Shown piece after piece: positions 1-10,321 of a stretch of 64,000 nt of DNA (position 1 is its first letter; each line of letters opens with the position of its first letter). The translations under genes and the position numbers were made by a program. The DNA is from Enchytraeus crypticus (taxonomy: Eukaryota; Annelida; Clitellata; Enchytraeida; Enchytraeidae). The stretch covers positions 161,001-225,000 of the forward strand of contig CAJHZI010000245.1 in NCBI GenBank assembly GCA_905160935.1, written 5' to 3'. Under the pieces are notes generated by a model, which did not search any database, had not been told where the DNA came from, and was given only the letters and a program-made list of their open reading frames with translations.

Positions 1-168
1 TGCTGCCTACTTTTTTACCGTAACTACGATTGCAAGTGTTTCTTGCACACATCGGTGCGCAGAAGTGCATACTACTACTACTACTATGACGTTACCTGAT
101 ACATCTAATGGAGACATTGGTTATTGAGACATTACTACAGGAAGTGGAATGATGGATATTTTGCTCAC
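1..168. other. Intron sequence left of exon 9
   Basis: Unique-looking sequence with a short (ACT)n run near 72-87. No exon or repeat was recognised. It is presumably the start of the next intron of the anosmin-like gene. Confidence 0.5.
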
Positions 169-315
169 CCGGTAGGATGGTCCAGGAAACATTACTCTTG
201 AGGACACCGTCCTGGTAGTAGGGAGGATCCACAATGAGATCCGTGACAGCTGCGGGTTCAACGCTCCACACAGCCTCGCCATCATCTTCATCTTCAGCCC
301 CCGGCATGTGCCCGT
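169..315 (-). CDS. ANOS1: Anosmin-like exon 9: linker and start of FnIII-3
   Basis: A 147-base exon. The acceptor is TTTGTTGCCACAG ending at 316 and the donor is GTGAGC at 168. The first two bases complete a Tyr codon from exon 8. An acidic linker (EDEDDGE) is followed by VTDLIVDPPYYQDG and SNVSWTILPG, with the strand-B tryptophan of a third FnIII domain. The exon ends in phase 1 inside the domain, so the gene must continue left of position 1. The acidic linker between FnIII-2 and FnIII-3 is noteworthy; I cannot say whether it is typical for this animal group. Confidence 0.9.
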
Positions 316-808
316 CTGTGGCAACAAATAATCAATCAGTCAATAAGTCAGTCAATAAAAGCCAATTTGTCAATAATCAGCCAGTCAGTTGATTTTTCTG
401 TCGATTTATTAGTCAAGAAATTGTTTAGCAATCAGTCAATAGATCGAGTATTCGAGTATAATAGTCTGTTGCCAATCAATCTTATCAATCAATCAATTAG
501 TCAACCAACAAGTTGCTTTTTGTTAACGTAGTAAATGATATATAAAATTAACAAAGAATTTAAGATCTCTGTTCCACTATAAACTAGCGACGAACAGCTT
601 TAAGCGTACTAATAAATAGCTAGTGATAAATAGTTTAATAAATGCAACAATTTTAGAAACACTAACTTTGCAGATTTATAAACTTTTAACAATCTTTATA
701 GTTATGATGCAAATATATGCTAGATAAAGTAGTAAGTATATAAGACAAATAAGTACATGTACAAAATATAAATCAAATTCCAAAATATAATTAGAGTCTG
801 TTACTTAC
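316..808. other. Intron with decayed TCAA/TCAG repeat
   Basis: The part nearest exon 9 (about 328-515) is rich in degenerate CAAT/CAGT units, read TTGA/ACTG on the gene strand. The rest is AT-rich without recognisable features. Confidence 0.6.
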
Positions 809-905
809 ACATATCATACTGATGAGGAATGGGGTAGGTTGTGATGTATATTCCGGCCTTGTCACTCTTCAATCTTGCTTCTCCATAGTGGCATATAGCT
901 TGTAC
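809..905 (-). CDS. ANOS1: Anosmin-like exon 8: end of FnIII-2
   Basis: A 97-base exon. It starts VQAICHYGEARLKSDKAG and ends HQYDM plus one base. The motif V-x-A-I-x-x-Y-G-x-x-R-L-K-S is the last strand of anosmin FnIII-2. The donor is a strong GTAAGT at 808-803. The acceptor ATTGATGAATAG, ending at 906, has a poor pyrimidine tract but contains TTGAT, a fit to the metazoan branch-point pattern. The exon is too short to appear as an open frame by itself. It was found by asking what must join exons 7 and 9. Confidence 0.9.
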
Positions 906-961
906 CTATTCATCAATAATACACAATCATGCTTACCACATTACTAGGTAGTACGTAATAT

Positions 962-964
962 TGA

Positions 965-995
<31 letters not shown>

Positions 996-1050
996 GCACT
1001 GCCTACTGGCAGGTCCATGGTATATAACGTTTCCATGCACTCATCCACTC
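962..1050 (-). mobile_element. LINE-A 3' end with (GA)n tail, truncated copy
   Basis: A (CT)n tract runs directly into CAGTGCACTGCCTACTGGCAGG and the ATGGTATATAACG block, the reverse complement of the 3' end of the LINE-A family defined by the longer copy at 41889-42545. On the sense strand the order is protein C-terminus, CTGCC-AGTA-GGCAG stem-loop, then (GA)n. Confidence 0.7.
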
Positions 1051-2035
1051 GGAAGATAAAATGCTCTCTATTGGTGCATACATGTATATTCCGTGTAGTG
1101 AACAGGTCAGTAAGATTAGACTAATCGTAAAAAGCACTTGTCGCAAGAGACGACTAAGAACTGAGGAAGGCAACGGCAAAGAGAAACCACCACACGACCG
1201 TAATTCCCAAGCTACATTAAATTGTGAACAAATCATAGTCCTTTGCGAAGGAATTCACTTTTAATCGATGGAGTGCTCTAAATAGATAGTGACAGTAGAC
1301 TGTGAATAGACATATTTGGACATGCATTCGGCAGAACTCTAGAGAGATAGGAGCATGTAACTTGTATCTACAATGAATTTCCTAGCTTTCGCTATATAAC
1401 TTTATCAATAATTAAATAAACACAGAGATGAAGAAGAAACGGTTCTGATATTTATATAAGAAATTAACGCTCCTTGAAGCGAAGAATTAATTATAATAAG
1501 TTTTTCTACTTATTATAATTTGTTATTACAAAGGACTACCGCAATTAATTTACAAATTTGTTTTATTAAAATCTAATTTTTTATATAATTTTATTAAAAA
1601 CAACTAAACTGTATGTTAAATTATTTCTTAACACAAATTTATCTAAATTATTTTAGCAAAATTGTATATACCCAGCTTTTATAATTATTATCTAAATTAA
1701 ACTAACTAACTAGCTAATTAATTAACAATTCAAATAGCTATGCTAATCTAATCATTATATCTTATTTAATATAAGTAGTTAAAGGGCTCAATACATATGG
1801 ACTTGCCCATATAATTCTTTTACATTTCACTTTGAAGCCACAGAGCGCTTAATGCAACATGTGTTAACAATTGATACCCGTGACCTCATCAGATTTCTCT
1901 TAAATTACCTTAACCCTGTCACCCTATCAAGCATGAGATGTAACACGGATTCTCTCTCATATCTCACTTTAAACTTATTATATGCTAGTCGACTTCCTGA
2001 CGGAAACTTAATTTACTCATCTGTGGTTGAAATTT
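1051..2035. other. AT-rich intron, nothing recognised
   Basis: From 1300 to 1850 the DNA is very AT-rich with short TTAATTAA-like runs. A short open frame at 1852-2037 shows no family resemblance. The stretch TCGCAAGAGACGACTAAG near 1140 resembles 19264-19295, suggesting one more low-copy dispersed repeat. Confidence 0.5.
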
Positions 2036-2583
2036 AGATATTGGACTAAGATACTGGACTAGCATATTGGACTAGCATATTGGACTAGCATATTGGACTA
2101 AGATATTGGACTAAGATATTGGACTAAGATATTGGACTAAGATATTGGACTAAGATATTGGACTAAGATATTGGACTAAGATATTGGACTAAGATACTGG
2201 ACTAAGATATTGGACTAAGATATTGGACTAAGATATTGGACTAAGATATTGGACTAAGATATTGGACTAAGATATTGGACTAAGATATTGGACTAAGATA
2301 TTGGACTAAGATATTGGACTAGCATATTGGACTAAAATATTAGACTAAGATATTGGACTAAGATATTGACCTAGCATATTGGACTAGCATATTGGACTAA
2401 GATATTGGACTAAGATATTGGACTAAGATATTGGACTAAGATATTGGGCTAAGATATTGGACTAAGATATTGGACTAAGATATTGGACTAAGATATTGGA
2501 CTAAGATATTGGACTAAACTATTAGACTAAGATATTGGACTAACATATTGGACTAACATTTTGGACTAACATACTGGACTAAC
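2036..2583. repeat. 13-bp minisatellite
   Basis: About 42 tandem copies of ATATTGGACTAAG with scattered substitutions (AGCAT for AAGAT variants at both ends, AACAT near the right end). The variants are not random but clustered, as expected from local duplication of short blocks. Confidence 0.95.
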
Positions 2584-3934
2584 ATGTGGCATTCAAAGAC
2601 TACGCCCATGAAATACGATTTTTGAAAACCCTGTAGAGGAGGTTTATAGTGTATAATATGAAATCTTCGCTAAGTATTCCATTCGATATTCCCTTAGACC
2701 CATGGAAGGTTGATCATGTATTGGAGCTTGCTTCCAATTGGCGCTATCAACAGCAAAGATTTTATTAACCTTGAAAAGGACTAATAATATTCTGCCAGGG
2801 ATTTGTAAAGGAGTCTCGAAGATCGGTCGACGACCATGACACTGCTTTAGAAGTTGTAGAAAGCTATTGCTATTGTTATTATTAATGCTTACGGCAAGGT
2901 TCATAAAGGATTTAAATTTTAAATGACAAATTCTGGGATTTTAGAACTCATTGGCAGCTTGTTAGACTGTAAAATAAAGCAAGTTTATCGGACAGATAAA
3001 AAGATAATAAACTAAGACTTTCAGACGAGATGATAATACGACGTTAAAAGTCCTAAATAGTAGCACGAAATATCATAGTACTAACATCTTTGAGTCTCCA
3101 CCACTATGACAAGTTGTATTAATAAAGAGCGAAATATAATTTTATAGAATTCAGTGATCCAGTATGAACACTCTCATAAAAGCATCGTTGACTACACTAG
3201 TCTCAACTCTTACTCTATCTAGCCTGCAGCTAGGAAAGCCTCTATACCCTTTGACTGAATAGATTTCTTATTTTTCTTTTTATACTGTCCCAGATTCCAG
3301 CTTAGTTGCCTCTTACATAAACGCGCAGTACACTAGCCTAATCAAAATTGTCCGGATATAGCTCAGTCAAAAGAATGTGTTTAACCTTTATTAATTGACA
3401 TCGCTGCCTGTTACACATTAAGCCAATCAGCCTATCTCTGAAGTTTTGCATTTGTTATTAAATGCGGGATCTTCTGCTGATCATAAGCCTCGTTCTGCTT
3501 CACGAGTTCACATTACAGATAAAAGAGAGCAATTTGTTGACTACATCACATCCAGACTCTGCCGCTAATTAACAGCGATCAGGTGAATTGATACACACGA
3601 GCACCGGGAGAGGTGTAGCACCTGGGTAAACATAGGTGCATGGCATAGTTCTAAACATCCTCGTGTTGTTGCTGTCAAACCAGAGTGTGAATGTCTCAAT
3701 ATCGCAATCAGCTAAGTATTAGAGAGAACTAGAAGATTCAGTAACAAGAACTGCAATATAATCCCATGGTAACATCTACAACTCTTTTGTTTACATTAAA
3801 TTTTGATGAAACTCTGTTAATAATTAACTCTGTTAATTGTTTTTAATAGGCTTTCAGTGAATTATCATCGAACCGGAAGTGAGTGAAAGTTCGCCATCAT
3901 TTTATTGGCTGTGGTGTATCTTCTTTTATATCTA
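2584..3934. other. Intron, nothing recognised
   Basis: Mixed-composition intron sequence. Short open frames on the minus strand (for example 2644-2904) have no recognisable motif, no splice context and no compositional support. Confidence 0.5.
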
Positions 3935-4160
3935 TGAGCGCAATGGTTAGAGGTGTAGATAACGGCATGAAGTTTTAAACGGCAGATCTTGAGATGAATT
4001 TGAACTCTCGTGGGTTCGAATCCCGGCCGCGCTGCTGTGAGAGTAATATCTCGGACATTCATTGGACTGGCTACACGGAAAATGGACAAAATTGCCTAAC
4101 GGTTTAAACATGTGGTATTAAATGTGATAGATATCAACGTAATTGATCGTTTCACAATAA
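3935..4160 (+). mobile_element. SINE-B, tRNA-headed retroposon copy
   Basis: It contains an A-box-like AGCGCAATGGTTAGAGG, then a B box in GGGTTCGAATCCCGGCCGC, followed by a body also present at 52740-52945 (same strand) and 38915-39095 (opposite strand). The body includes CTCGGACATTCA, GGACTGG, GCCTAACGGTTTAAA and GATAGATATCAAC. Head plus shared non-tRNA body defines a tRNA-derived SINE. Confidence 0.75.
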
Positions 4161-4256
4161 TGTATGTTACGATTATTTTTATGTGGCATCACGTTGTTGT
4201 TGTTGCCAACTCAGAATTTTCTGCCAAATTTTGGCTGTTAAATTCATAAATCGTCT

Positions 4257-4443
4257 CTCCTCTTCAGTGCACTGCCAAGTGGCAGGTTCAAGGTACATAT
4301 TCATACTCAAAGTCTGCTTTCTCGCTCCATAAGAGTACTCCTTAGATCAACAAGTTAATCCCTTCACAAAGTCTATGCCTTATCCATACCATATGTAACC
4401 TATAGCTTGGGAAAAGTAGGGCTTCCGAGGTGGTTTCCCGTTG
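4257..4443 (-). mobile_element. Family C retroposon fragment
   Basis: On the plus strand it reads CTTCAGTGCACTGCCAAGTG, GCAGGTTCAAGGTACATATTC ... to GGTTTCCCG. Similar copies lie at 23573-23665, 41703-41888 and, inverted, 50213-50388. The sense strand ends with CTGCC-ACTT-GGCAG-TGCACTG and a GAAGAAG-like tail, resembling the LINE-A 3' end. Confidence 0.65.
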
Positions 4444-4536
4444 TCTTCCTCAGTTAGATGGATTACATCTTATCAAACATCTTATCACAGTTAAATAGAG
4501 AGTATCTCACAGAGAAAAATGTCTGCTATGACATAC

Positions 4537-4662
4537 CTCAACGAAGTAGGTGGTTCCTGACTCTAGATTGGGTATCTGGTACACCAGTCTGTCCCCAGGC
4601 AGAATCTGTCTGTACTCGCGAGATGGCGCATCGCTATCTTTAGATTTCTTGCTCCAGAATAA
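4537..4662 (-). CDS. ANOS1: Anosmin-like exon 7: middle of FnIII-2
   Basis: A 126-base exon (42 codons, phase 0 on both sides). The acceptor TTCTACAATTTAG ends at 4663 and the donor GTATGT starts at 4536. It begins LFWSKKSKDSD, directly continuing TRYK of exon 6, and ends LESGTTYFVE, which continues into VQAI of exon 8. The basic, linker-like stretch after the tryptophan matches the anosmin FnIII-2 region reported to bind heparan sulfate (family knowledge). The opposite strand is also partly open here, but that frame has no recognisable protein. Confidence 0.9.
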
Positions 4663-4799
4663 CTAAATTGTAGAATATCAACACCGTTAATAACAGTAAT
4701 ACAGTAATACTGTAAGTAATTTTTAATAACTGTAATACAGTAATACTCTAAGTAATTGTAATAATTATTTTAACAAAATTATAATAAAGCTGGTAAAGC

Positions 4800-4955
4800 C
4801 TGTCACTGATATCTCTTTCGAGTGAGAAAACTGACATTAATTAACATCAGTTTCCTCAATCGAAAGCGATGTCAGTCACGGGCGAGCCCAGAATTTGAAC
4901 CCCGCACATATTGATCCGCGGTCGAATATCTTACCGACATCCAGTAGTAGGACTG
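4800..4955. mobile_element. Two SINE-A 3' ends in inverted, tail-to-tail arrangement
   Basis: 4800-4842 is a plus-oriented SINE-A tail (GTCACTGATATC...CTGACATTAA). 4843-4955 is a minus-oriented, longer SINE-A copy reaching the B-box region (GAATTTGAACCCCGCAC). Together they form an imperfect palindrome of about 85 bp centred at 4842. Confidence 0.75.
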
Positions 4956-4984
4956 TATAACTTGAACCTGTCATTTGACAGAAA

Positions 4985-5090
4985 ACTATAGAGAGTGAGA
5001 GAGAGAGTGAGATAGAGAGCTAGGGAGTGAGATAGAGAGATAGAGGGTGAGAGAGAGAGAGACAGGTAGAGAGAGATACAGATAGATAGA

Positions 5091-5122
<32 letters not shown>

Positions 5123-5155
5123 TAGAGAGAGAGAGAAAGATATATATATATATAT
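4985..5155. repeat. GA-rich microsatellite ending in (AT)n
   Basis: GAGAGA with TAGA and GTGA interruptions, then (TA)8 near 5141-5154. Purine-rich on the plus strand. Confidence 0.9.
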
Positions 5156-5214
5156 TATCGGATTATGGACTCATGTACTAAAGCAGACTATCGAGTATTA
5201 TACTGTAGACATCA

Positions 5215-6240
5215 TGGAAGTCATTTTTTACCTGTTTTGTTGATTTCAGTAAAGCTTTCGATAAAGTTAATTACTGGAAATTGTTTGGAAAATTACTAGA
5301 CGATAGCATCAGTATTATATTTATTCTTGCATTCTGGTATTCTAAACAGCAATGCTTTGTTCGATGGCGTAATTCTGTTTCTACTTGTTTTCACATTGGA
5401 AATGGTACACGTCAGGGAAGTGTACTTTCACCGTATTTGTTCTCTAGATATATACGCGATATGGCTAATGATATCGTTCTTATTGCTCCTTCGTGGAGAG
5501 CTTTACAGTATTTAATAGATGTGCTTCAGTTTAACGCTAAAGTTATTAAGATGTCTTTTAATATTAGTAAAACTGTCGCCATGATATTTGCTCCTAAGGA
5601 TCGAAATTGGAGTGTATTAGAGGAATTTCCGAGATTTAAGTTGGACAATTCTTTTATTAATTATGTAGCGCAGTTTAAATATTTAGGTCATATTATAACC
5701 AATGATGGTCGTGATAATAACGATATACAGCGTGAAATACGTGGTATGTTTATGCGTACGAATATATTAAAGCGTAGATTTGCTTATTGCTCTCTTAATG
5801 TTAAGAAGGTCCTGTTCAAATCCTATTGTATGTGCTTCTATGATGTGGCACTATGGTCGTCGTTTACAATAGGTTCAATAGAGAAGTTTCGATCTTGCTA
5901 TAATAAATGTATTAAAATATTTTTTGGATACAAACGTTACAGCAGCCTAACCATCGCGCTGCTAGAAACTGGATTGCCTAGTTTTGATACTATCCTTTCA
6001 AATTACAGATTAAAGTTTAGAATGTGCTTGCTGGATAATGCTAATATGCTAGTTAAGTGTTTTGATGTTCTGAGCCTATTATAGCCTTGTATGCCTAATT
6101 CTATAAGTAATTGTTTTAGGCCTATAGCTCAATTTATGCGCAGACTATTTGCTTTTCTGGTTTTTGTTGCATTGTTCTATGTGCAAGATTCATGTATGGG
6201 TTTTTACGCCTGAAATAAGCAAAAATAAATAAATAAATAT
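5215..6240 (+). mobile_element. Non-LTR retrotransposon remnant with RT ORF, catalytic region deleted
   Basis: The frame reads CFVDFSKAFDKVNYW at about 5236-5280 (RT block with the FSKAFD motif). It then continues open from 5281 to 6084 with GNGTRQGSVLSPYLF (RT), MANDIVLIAPSWRALQ, FKYLGHIITNDGRDN and a C-terminal region with several Cys. Between SPYLFSRYIRDM and the DIVLIAPSW motif the usual stretch of a few tens of residues leading to YADD is missing, and the expected ADD reads AND, so the element is catalytically dead. The 3' end near 6210-6240 is GCAAAAATAAATAAATAAAT, a LINE-type tail. It is inserted in the intron between exons 6 and 7, antisense to the gene. Confidence 0.85.
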
Positions 6241-6281
6241 CTACTATATAATATATATATCTATATATAATATATATATAT

Positions 6282-6329
<48 letters not shown>

Positions 6330-6415
6330 GGAGAGAGAGAGAGAGAGAGAGTGATATATAGTGAGAGAAAAGAGATAAAGAGACACAGAGAGTGAGAGAG
6401 AGAGAGAGAGAAGTT
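6240..6415. repeat. (AT)n and (GA)n simple sequence beside exon 6
   Basis: (AT)-rich block 6240-6290, then GAGA with few interruptions to 6412. It abuts the 5' splice site of exon 6. Confidence 0.9.
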
Positions 6416-6418
6416 CAC

Positions 6419-6546
6419 CTTATATCTGGTGACAGGCAGGTCAGACTTGGCGGGGGGGAACCAGTGAATGGTGACGGCCATCTTGTGGCCCATGATCAGC
6501 GTGTCCCCCTCTGTGAGGTTAGAGGGCGGGCTGGGCCTCTGAGGCT
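6419..6546 (-). CDS. ANOS1: Anosmin-like exon 6: start of FnIII-2
   Basis: A 128-base exon. The acceptor is TTGACTCAG ending at 6547 and the donor is AAG|GTGAAC at 6418. The first two bases complete a Glu codon. It encodes EPQRPSPPSNLTEG, then VTIHWFPP with the FnIII strand-B tryptophan, and ends LPVTRYK. Local GC content is far above the flanking DNA. The donor is followed within a few bases by a long GA/CT microsatellite (about 6285-6415), so the 5' splice site sits at the edge of simple sequence. Confidence 0.93.
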
Positions 6547-6547
6547 C

Positions 6548-6700
6548 TGAGTCAATGAATCAATTAATCAGTCATTTTTTAGTTTAGCGATCAATCTCTC
6601 AAGTGAACAATCAATCAGTCATTCGTTAGTTTAGCGACCAATCAATCGAGTTACCAATATGCAATAACACTCACTAGGTCGTCAAAGAGGTTATAAAAAC
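6548..6700. repeat. Degenerate TCAA/CAGT repeat upstream of exon 6
   Basis: Units such as CAATCAATCAGTCATT. On the gene strand it gives repeated TTGAT/ACTGA just before the acceptor at 6547. Confidence 0.65.
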
Positions 6701-6719
6701 CTATCTAGTTGACCACCCA

Positions 6720-6790
6720 CCATGCATCATCATCATCCCAGTTTAACTAGGGCCGGGATACGAATGGACCTTCTCCACTCCTCTTTGTCC
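6720..6790 (+). repeat. Dispersed family F copy
   Basis: The core (CAT)n-CCCAGTTTAACTAGGGCCGGGAT is shared with 48800-48870 (same strand) and 9100-9190 (inverted). The (CAT)n or GATGATGA end probably represents its tail. Confidence 0.6.
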
Positions 6791-7125
6791 CTACCATATC
6801 AAAATCTCTTCCATTTGTTTTTGAAAATTTTGTGGCATTTTCTGAAACCTAGGCTCCAGAAAGGCCATATCAAAATTCATAAAAACCTGTCCATCGAAAG
6901 AGTAAAACTTCAAAGTTGCGATAAACAAGTAAGCGATAGTGACGAAATATAACCGCAAAAAATAAAGTGAAATTATAAAGCTATTTAGCACTTCGAATTA
7001 TCAACGCAATCTATATAATTCCCAAAATGATATAAATTACGTATACAGTACCAACCGAGTACAAAGTACAAACAAAATATATAAAATATCAACAAAGTAC
7101 AAATTGCCAACAAGTATAAAGTACA

Positions 7126-7190
7126 ATCAATCAATAAGAATTGAGCGTCCGGTTCCTCGCCATAAGGCAATGTCAGGGACGTCTCGTGCA
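7126..7190 (-). mobile_element. LINE-tail (type II) copy with (TTGA)n end
   Basis: On the minus strand: GACGTCCCTGACATTGCC..., GGCGAGGAACCGGACG, then TTGATTGATTG. Same block as at 20754-20812, 36976-37036 and 42677-42724. It sits about 115 bases from exon 5, inside the intron. Confidence 0.75.
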
Positions 7191-7303
7191 GACTCTACGC
7201 AAACAGGCATCAAAGCACCACACGATGACGACAGAGTACACAGAGACCACAAGAGAAAGCGAGATCAAACAGTGCAAATCCAAAGTATCAACGAAGTCCA
7301 AAC

Positions 7304-7433
7304 CTTTCGACAGTTTGAAGGCGTGGGTGGGTACCGATGGATGGCTGGCACCATGGATGTTGACCGAGGAGACTCTGAACTGATACCAGTGGCCAGGAGT
7401 GAAGTCATTCACCACTGCTGAGGTACCTGACGT
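7304..7433 (-). CDS. ANOS1: Anosmin-like exon 5: second half of FnIII-1
   Basis: A 130-base exon (43 codons plus one base). The acceptor is TTTTATTTCAG ending at 7434. The protein carries DFTPGHWYQFRVSSVNIHG, the conserved second half of an FnIII fold with the tyrosine-corner region, and ends HAFKLSK. The donor AAAG|GTTTGG is weak at positions +3 to +5, but it is the only one that keeps phase with exon 6. Usage could be checked for alternative splicing. A 20-bp minisatellite lies about 165 bases upstream on the transcript. Confidence 0.92.
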
Positions 7434-7597
7434 CTGAAATAAAACATAAATTACACAGTACAATTCAGAATATAATAATTTAATAATATACAAATAACTA
7501 AAGTAGACAAACTGAAAGAGCATCAGATGAAGAGCTAGGGCAACAGGTAGACAGAAAGAGAACCATAAAAATAGCAAGAGTACCATTAATCAAGAAA

Positions 7598-8135
7598 ACA
7601 CAGACTAGGACCAGAAACAACGGGTTGAGACCAGAAACAACGGGTTGAGACCAGAAACAACGGGTTAGGACCAGAAACAACGGGTTAGGACCAGAAACAA
7701 CGGGTTGAGACCAGAAACAACGGGTTGAGACCAGAAACAACGGGTTAGGACCAGAAACAACGGGTTGAGACCAGAAACAACGGGTTAGGACCAGAAACAA
7801 CGGGTTGAGACCAGAAACAACGGGTTAGGACCAGAAACAACGGGTTGAGACCAGAAACAACGGGTTATAACCAGAAACAACGAGAAAGGACCAGAAACAA
7901 CGGGTTGAGACCAGAAACAACGGGTTATAACCAGAAACAACGAGAAAGGACCAGAAACAACGGGTTAGGACTAGAAACAACGAGTTAGGACCAGAAACAA
8001 CGAGTTAGAACCAGAAACAACGAGTTAGAACCAGAAACAACGGGTTGAGACCAGAAACAACGAGTTAGGACCAGAAACAACGAGAAAGGACCAGAAACAA
8101 CGAGAAAGGACCAGAAATAACGAGTTAGGACCAGT
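7598..8135. repeat. 20-bp minisatellite
   Basis: About 27 copies of GACCAGAAACAACGGGTTGA. Two main endings (GTTGA and GTTAG) plus GTTATA and GAGAAAG variants form an irregular pattern. The unit length is constant, so it lines up exactly in 60-base rows. The minus-strand open frame through it (repeating SQPVVSG-like) is repeat read-through. Confidence 0.95.
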
Positions 8136-8379
8136 CCGACCAAGCACTATTAGTTATAAGACCGCGCACTACGGTTTACACACCCATGATCTATTTATTC
8201 GCAACTTTTCTTTTATCGACGCCACAATGCATCACATCAGGTCTCTACGAGAATCTCTCCCAGTGTAAATATTTACGATCAGTCAAGAGTGATGACCGCG
8301 TAAAAGCGATGAATCCTTAAGTATTCCCGTTCCGTTCACGCAATGCATTTTCCTGATTCCTCTCTTTAAACATTTCAGC

Positions 8380-8700
8380 GATCAGTTAGAAATTATCGAA
8401 TCAGTAAGAATTTTACAAATCAGTACGAATTTGAAGTATCAGTAAGAATCTAAGGAACCAGTAAGAATTTGAAGTAAAAGTTTAACGGATCAGTTGGAAT
8501 TTGAAGAATCAGTAAGAATGTAGTCAACGAATCAGTAAGAATGTAGTCAACGAATCAGTAATAATGTAGTCAACGAATCAGTAAGAATGTAGTCAACGAA
8601 TCAGTAAGAATGTAGTCAACGAATCAGTAAGAATGTAGTCAACGAATCAGTAAGAATGTAGTCAACAAATCTGTAAGAAATTAACGAACAAGTAAGAATT
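8380..8700. repeat. 23-bp minisatellite with degenerate left flank
   Basis: Seven near-identical copies of GAATCAGTAAGAATGTAGTCAAC at about 8502-8668, preceded by diverged AATCAGTAAGAATTT units. Confidence 0.9.
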
Positions 8701-9505
8701 TAAAGCTGATCCCATCAATGCAGATGCGATCTTGTACAGCGATTAAACCTGATCGGCGTTAAAGCATTTTTTACTTATTTATTTGTAATTTATTTATTTA
8801 TTTATTTATTGGTTATTTGGCATTTTTATTAATTATTCATATTTTGAACGAAAAATTGTCCGCAGTTTTTAAAATAGATTTTTCGGAAATAATCCTGCTA
8901 CAACGGAGACAAAATCTTATATTAATATTAAAATACATGAGTGTGTCCATGAATATAATTTATAATATTTACTAATATTTACAAAATATTGCCCGCGTTT
9001 GCCCGTGTTATGTGCGGGTTGCATAAGAATAAACCAGTCATGGACTGCATGTGTCGTAAAAGGCGAAAATGCACTAAGATCAAAACTAACGTCAGAAAGG
9101 ACTTTCAGTTGGTGAGCGCCTAGGCTCAAGAATTTTGCTACAAATTTTCTAATTCCGACCCTAGCTAAACTGGGATTCAAGATGATGACTAATATTTTGT
9201 TTAAAAAATAATAAAATCAGATAAATATTTTGCTACCACCGAATGTTTTTCTCTCGTCCTTTACTTATTTCTTTATTTCTTAGTCTACCCTGGTCTACTC
9301 TTAGTCTACCAGGGTTCATTCTCTACCTTCTATTCGATCTGTAAGCGAGAATTTTGCAGGAAATGTAGCGATGTCAGAGAGTTTAGCTGGCAAGCTCTAA
9401 ATTCGATGAAGACATGAATTGAGAAGAAATAAATTCTTTCAATTTTCTCTTCCGCTAAATGACAAGCGACGATCGGCGAGACAAACAGGATTAGTGCCAT
9501 TTATG
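8701..9505. other. Intron with family F copy
   Basis: Includes a (TTTA)n run near 8770-8812 that looks like an inverted LINE tail. A family F copy at 9100-9190 on the minus strand reads CCTAGCTAAACTGGGATTCAAGATGATGAC on the plus strand. Otherwise nothing was recognised. Confidence 0.5.
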
Positions 9506-9512
9506 GCGACAC

Positions 9513-9549
<37 letters not shown>

Positions 9550-9880
9550 CAAACAGGATTAGTGCCATTTAGGATGACATAGAGAGAGTGAAAGATGGAA
9601 AGCGATACAAGGAGTGAGAACTAGAGTGATAAAAAGAGAGCGAGACAGAGAGATGAAGACAGGCAGACAAAAATGGATATAGAGAAAGATAGAGACAAAA
9701 ATAGATAAAGGATGACGGGGAGAGAGAGAGAGAGAAAGAAAAAAGAAAGAAGGGCAGAATAGAGAAAAAGAGGTGAGACAGAAACAATGAGAGAGAAAGT
9801 AAGAGCGACAGAGATAGAGCGACAGAAAGAGAGAAAGAGAGAAAGAGAGAGAGAGAGAGAAAGTGAGAGAGAGAAGAGCA
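9506..9880. repeat. GA-rich purine tract with duplicated flank
   Basis: Long GA/GAAA-rich tract. The 23-base block ACAAACAGGATTAGTGCCATTTA occurs twice (9481 and 9549), each followed by a GACA...GAGAGAG run, showing a local duplication. Overlapping minus-strand open frames (poly Ser-Leu) are artefacts of the tract. Confidence 0.85.
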
Positions 9881-10278
9881 AGAAGAAAGATAATGATAAT
9901 CATAAGTTAAAAGCTCTATACAAGTATACAAATATATCTATAGATTGATATCATACTACCGTGTCATATCATAATCTGTCAATGATATACAATGATATCA
10001 GTGACTGATTTGCTACATTCAAATTGCATCAACTTGTGATACCAAAGAGAATTCCAGCATAGACCTCTCTGGGCGGACCATGCACGAAGTACACATAAAG
10101 GTAATACTATTCAGACGAAAGAATAAAATCTTCAAAAGAGCCGAACACATTCTGGAATCTGAGTCTGGTTACGAATTATAAAATTAGTCAGCATGGAGCA
10201 TGGAGTATGGAGACTATGGACCTCCAACGATAGCGGCTTCGTTCTTACGATAGATGTTATTCAAACGTAAGAGAGAGC

Positions 10279-10321
<43 letters not shown>

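Noticed and set aside
2036-2583. CRISPR-like regular repeats (also the other minisatellites)
   Set aside because: Units are directly tandem with no unique spacers, and the DNA is eukaryotic.
3940-4040. Functional tRNA gene
   Set aside because: Good A and B boxes, but no convincing acceptor stem, and the shared non-tRNA body in three copies marks it as a SINE.
3865-4089. Minus-strand 74-residue frame with GFEPT
   Set aside because: It lies in SINE-B; the apparent protein is the complement of the tRNA-like B box.
7498-7800. Minus-strand repeat protein (SQPVVSGPNPLFLV)
   Set aside because: 20-bp minisatellite read-through; the frame continues only because the variant endings avoid stops.
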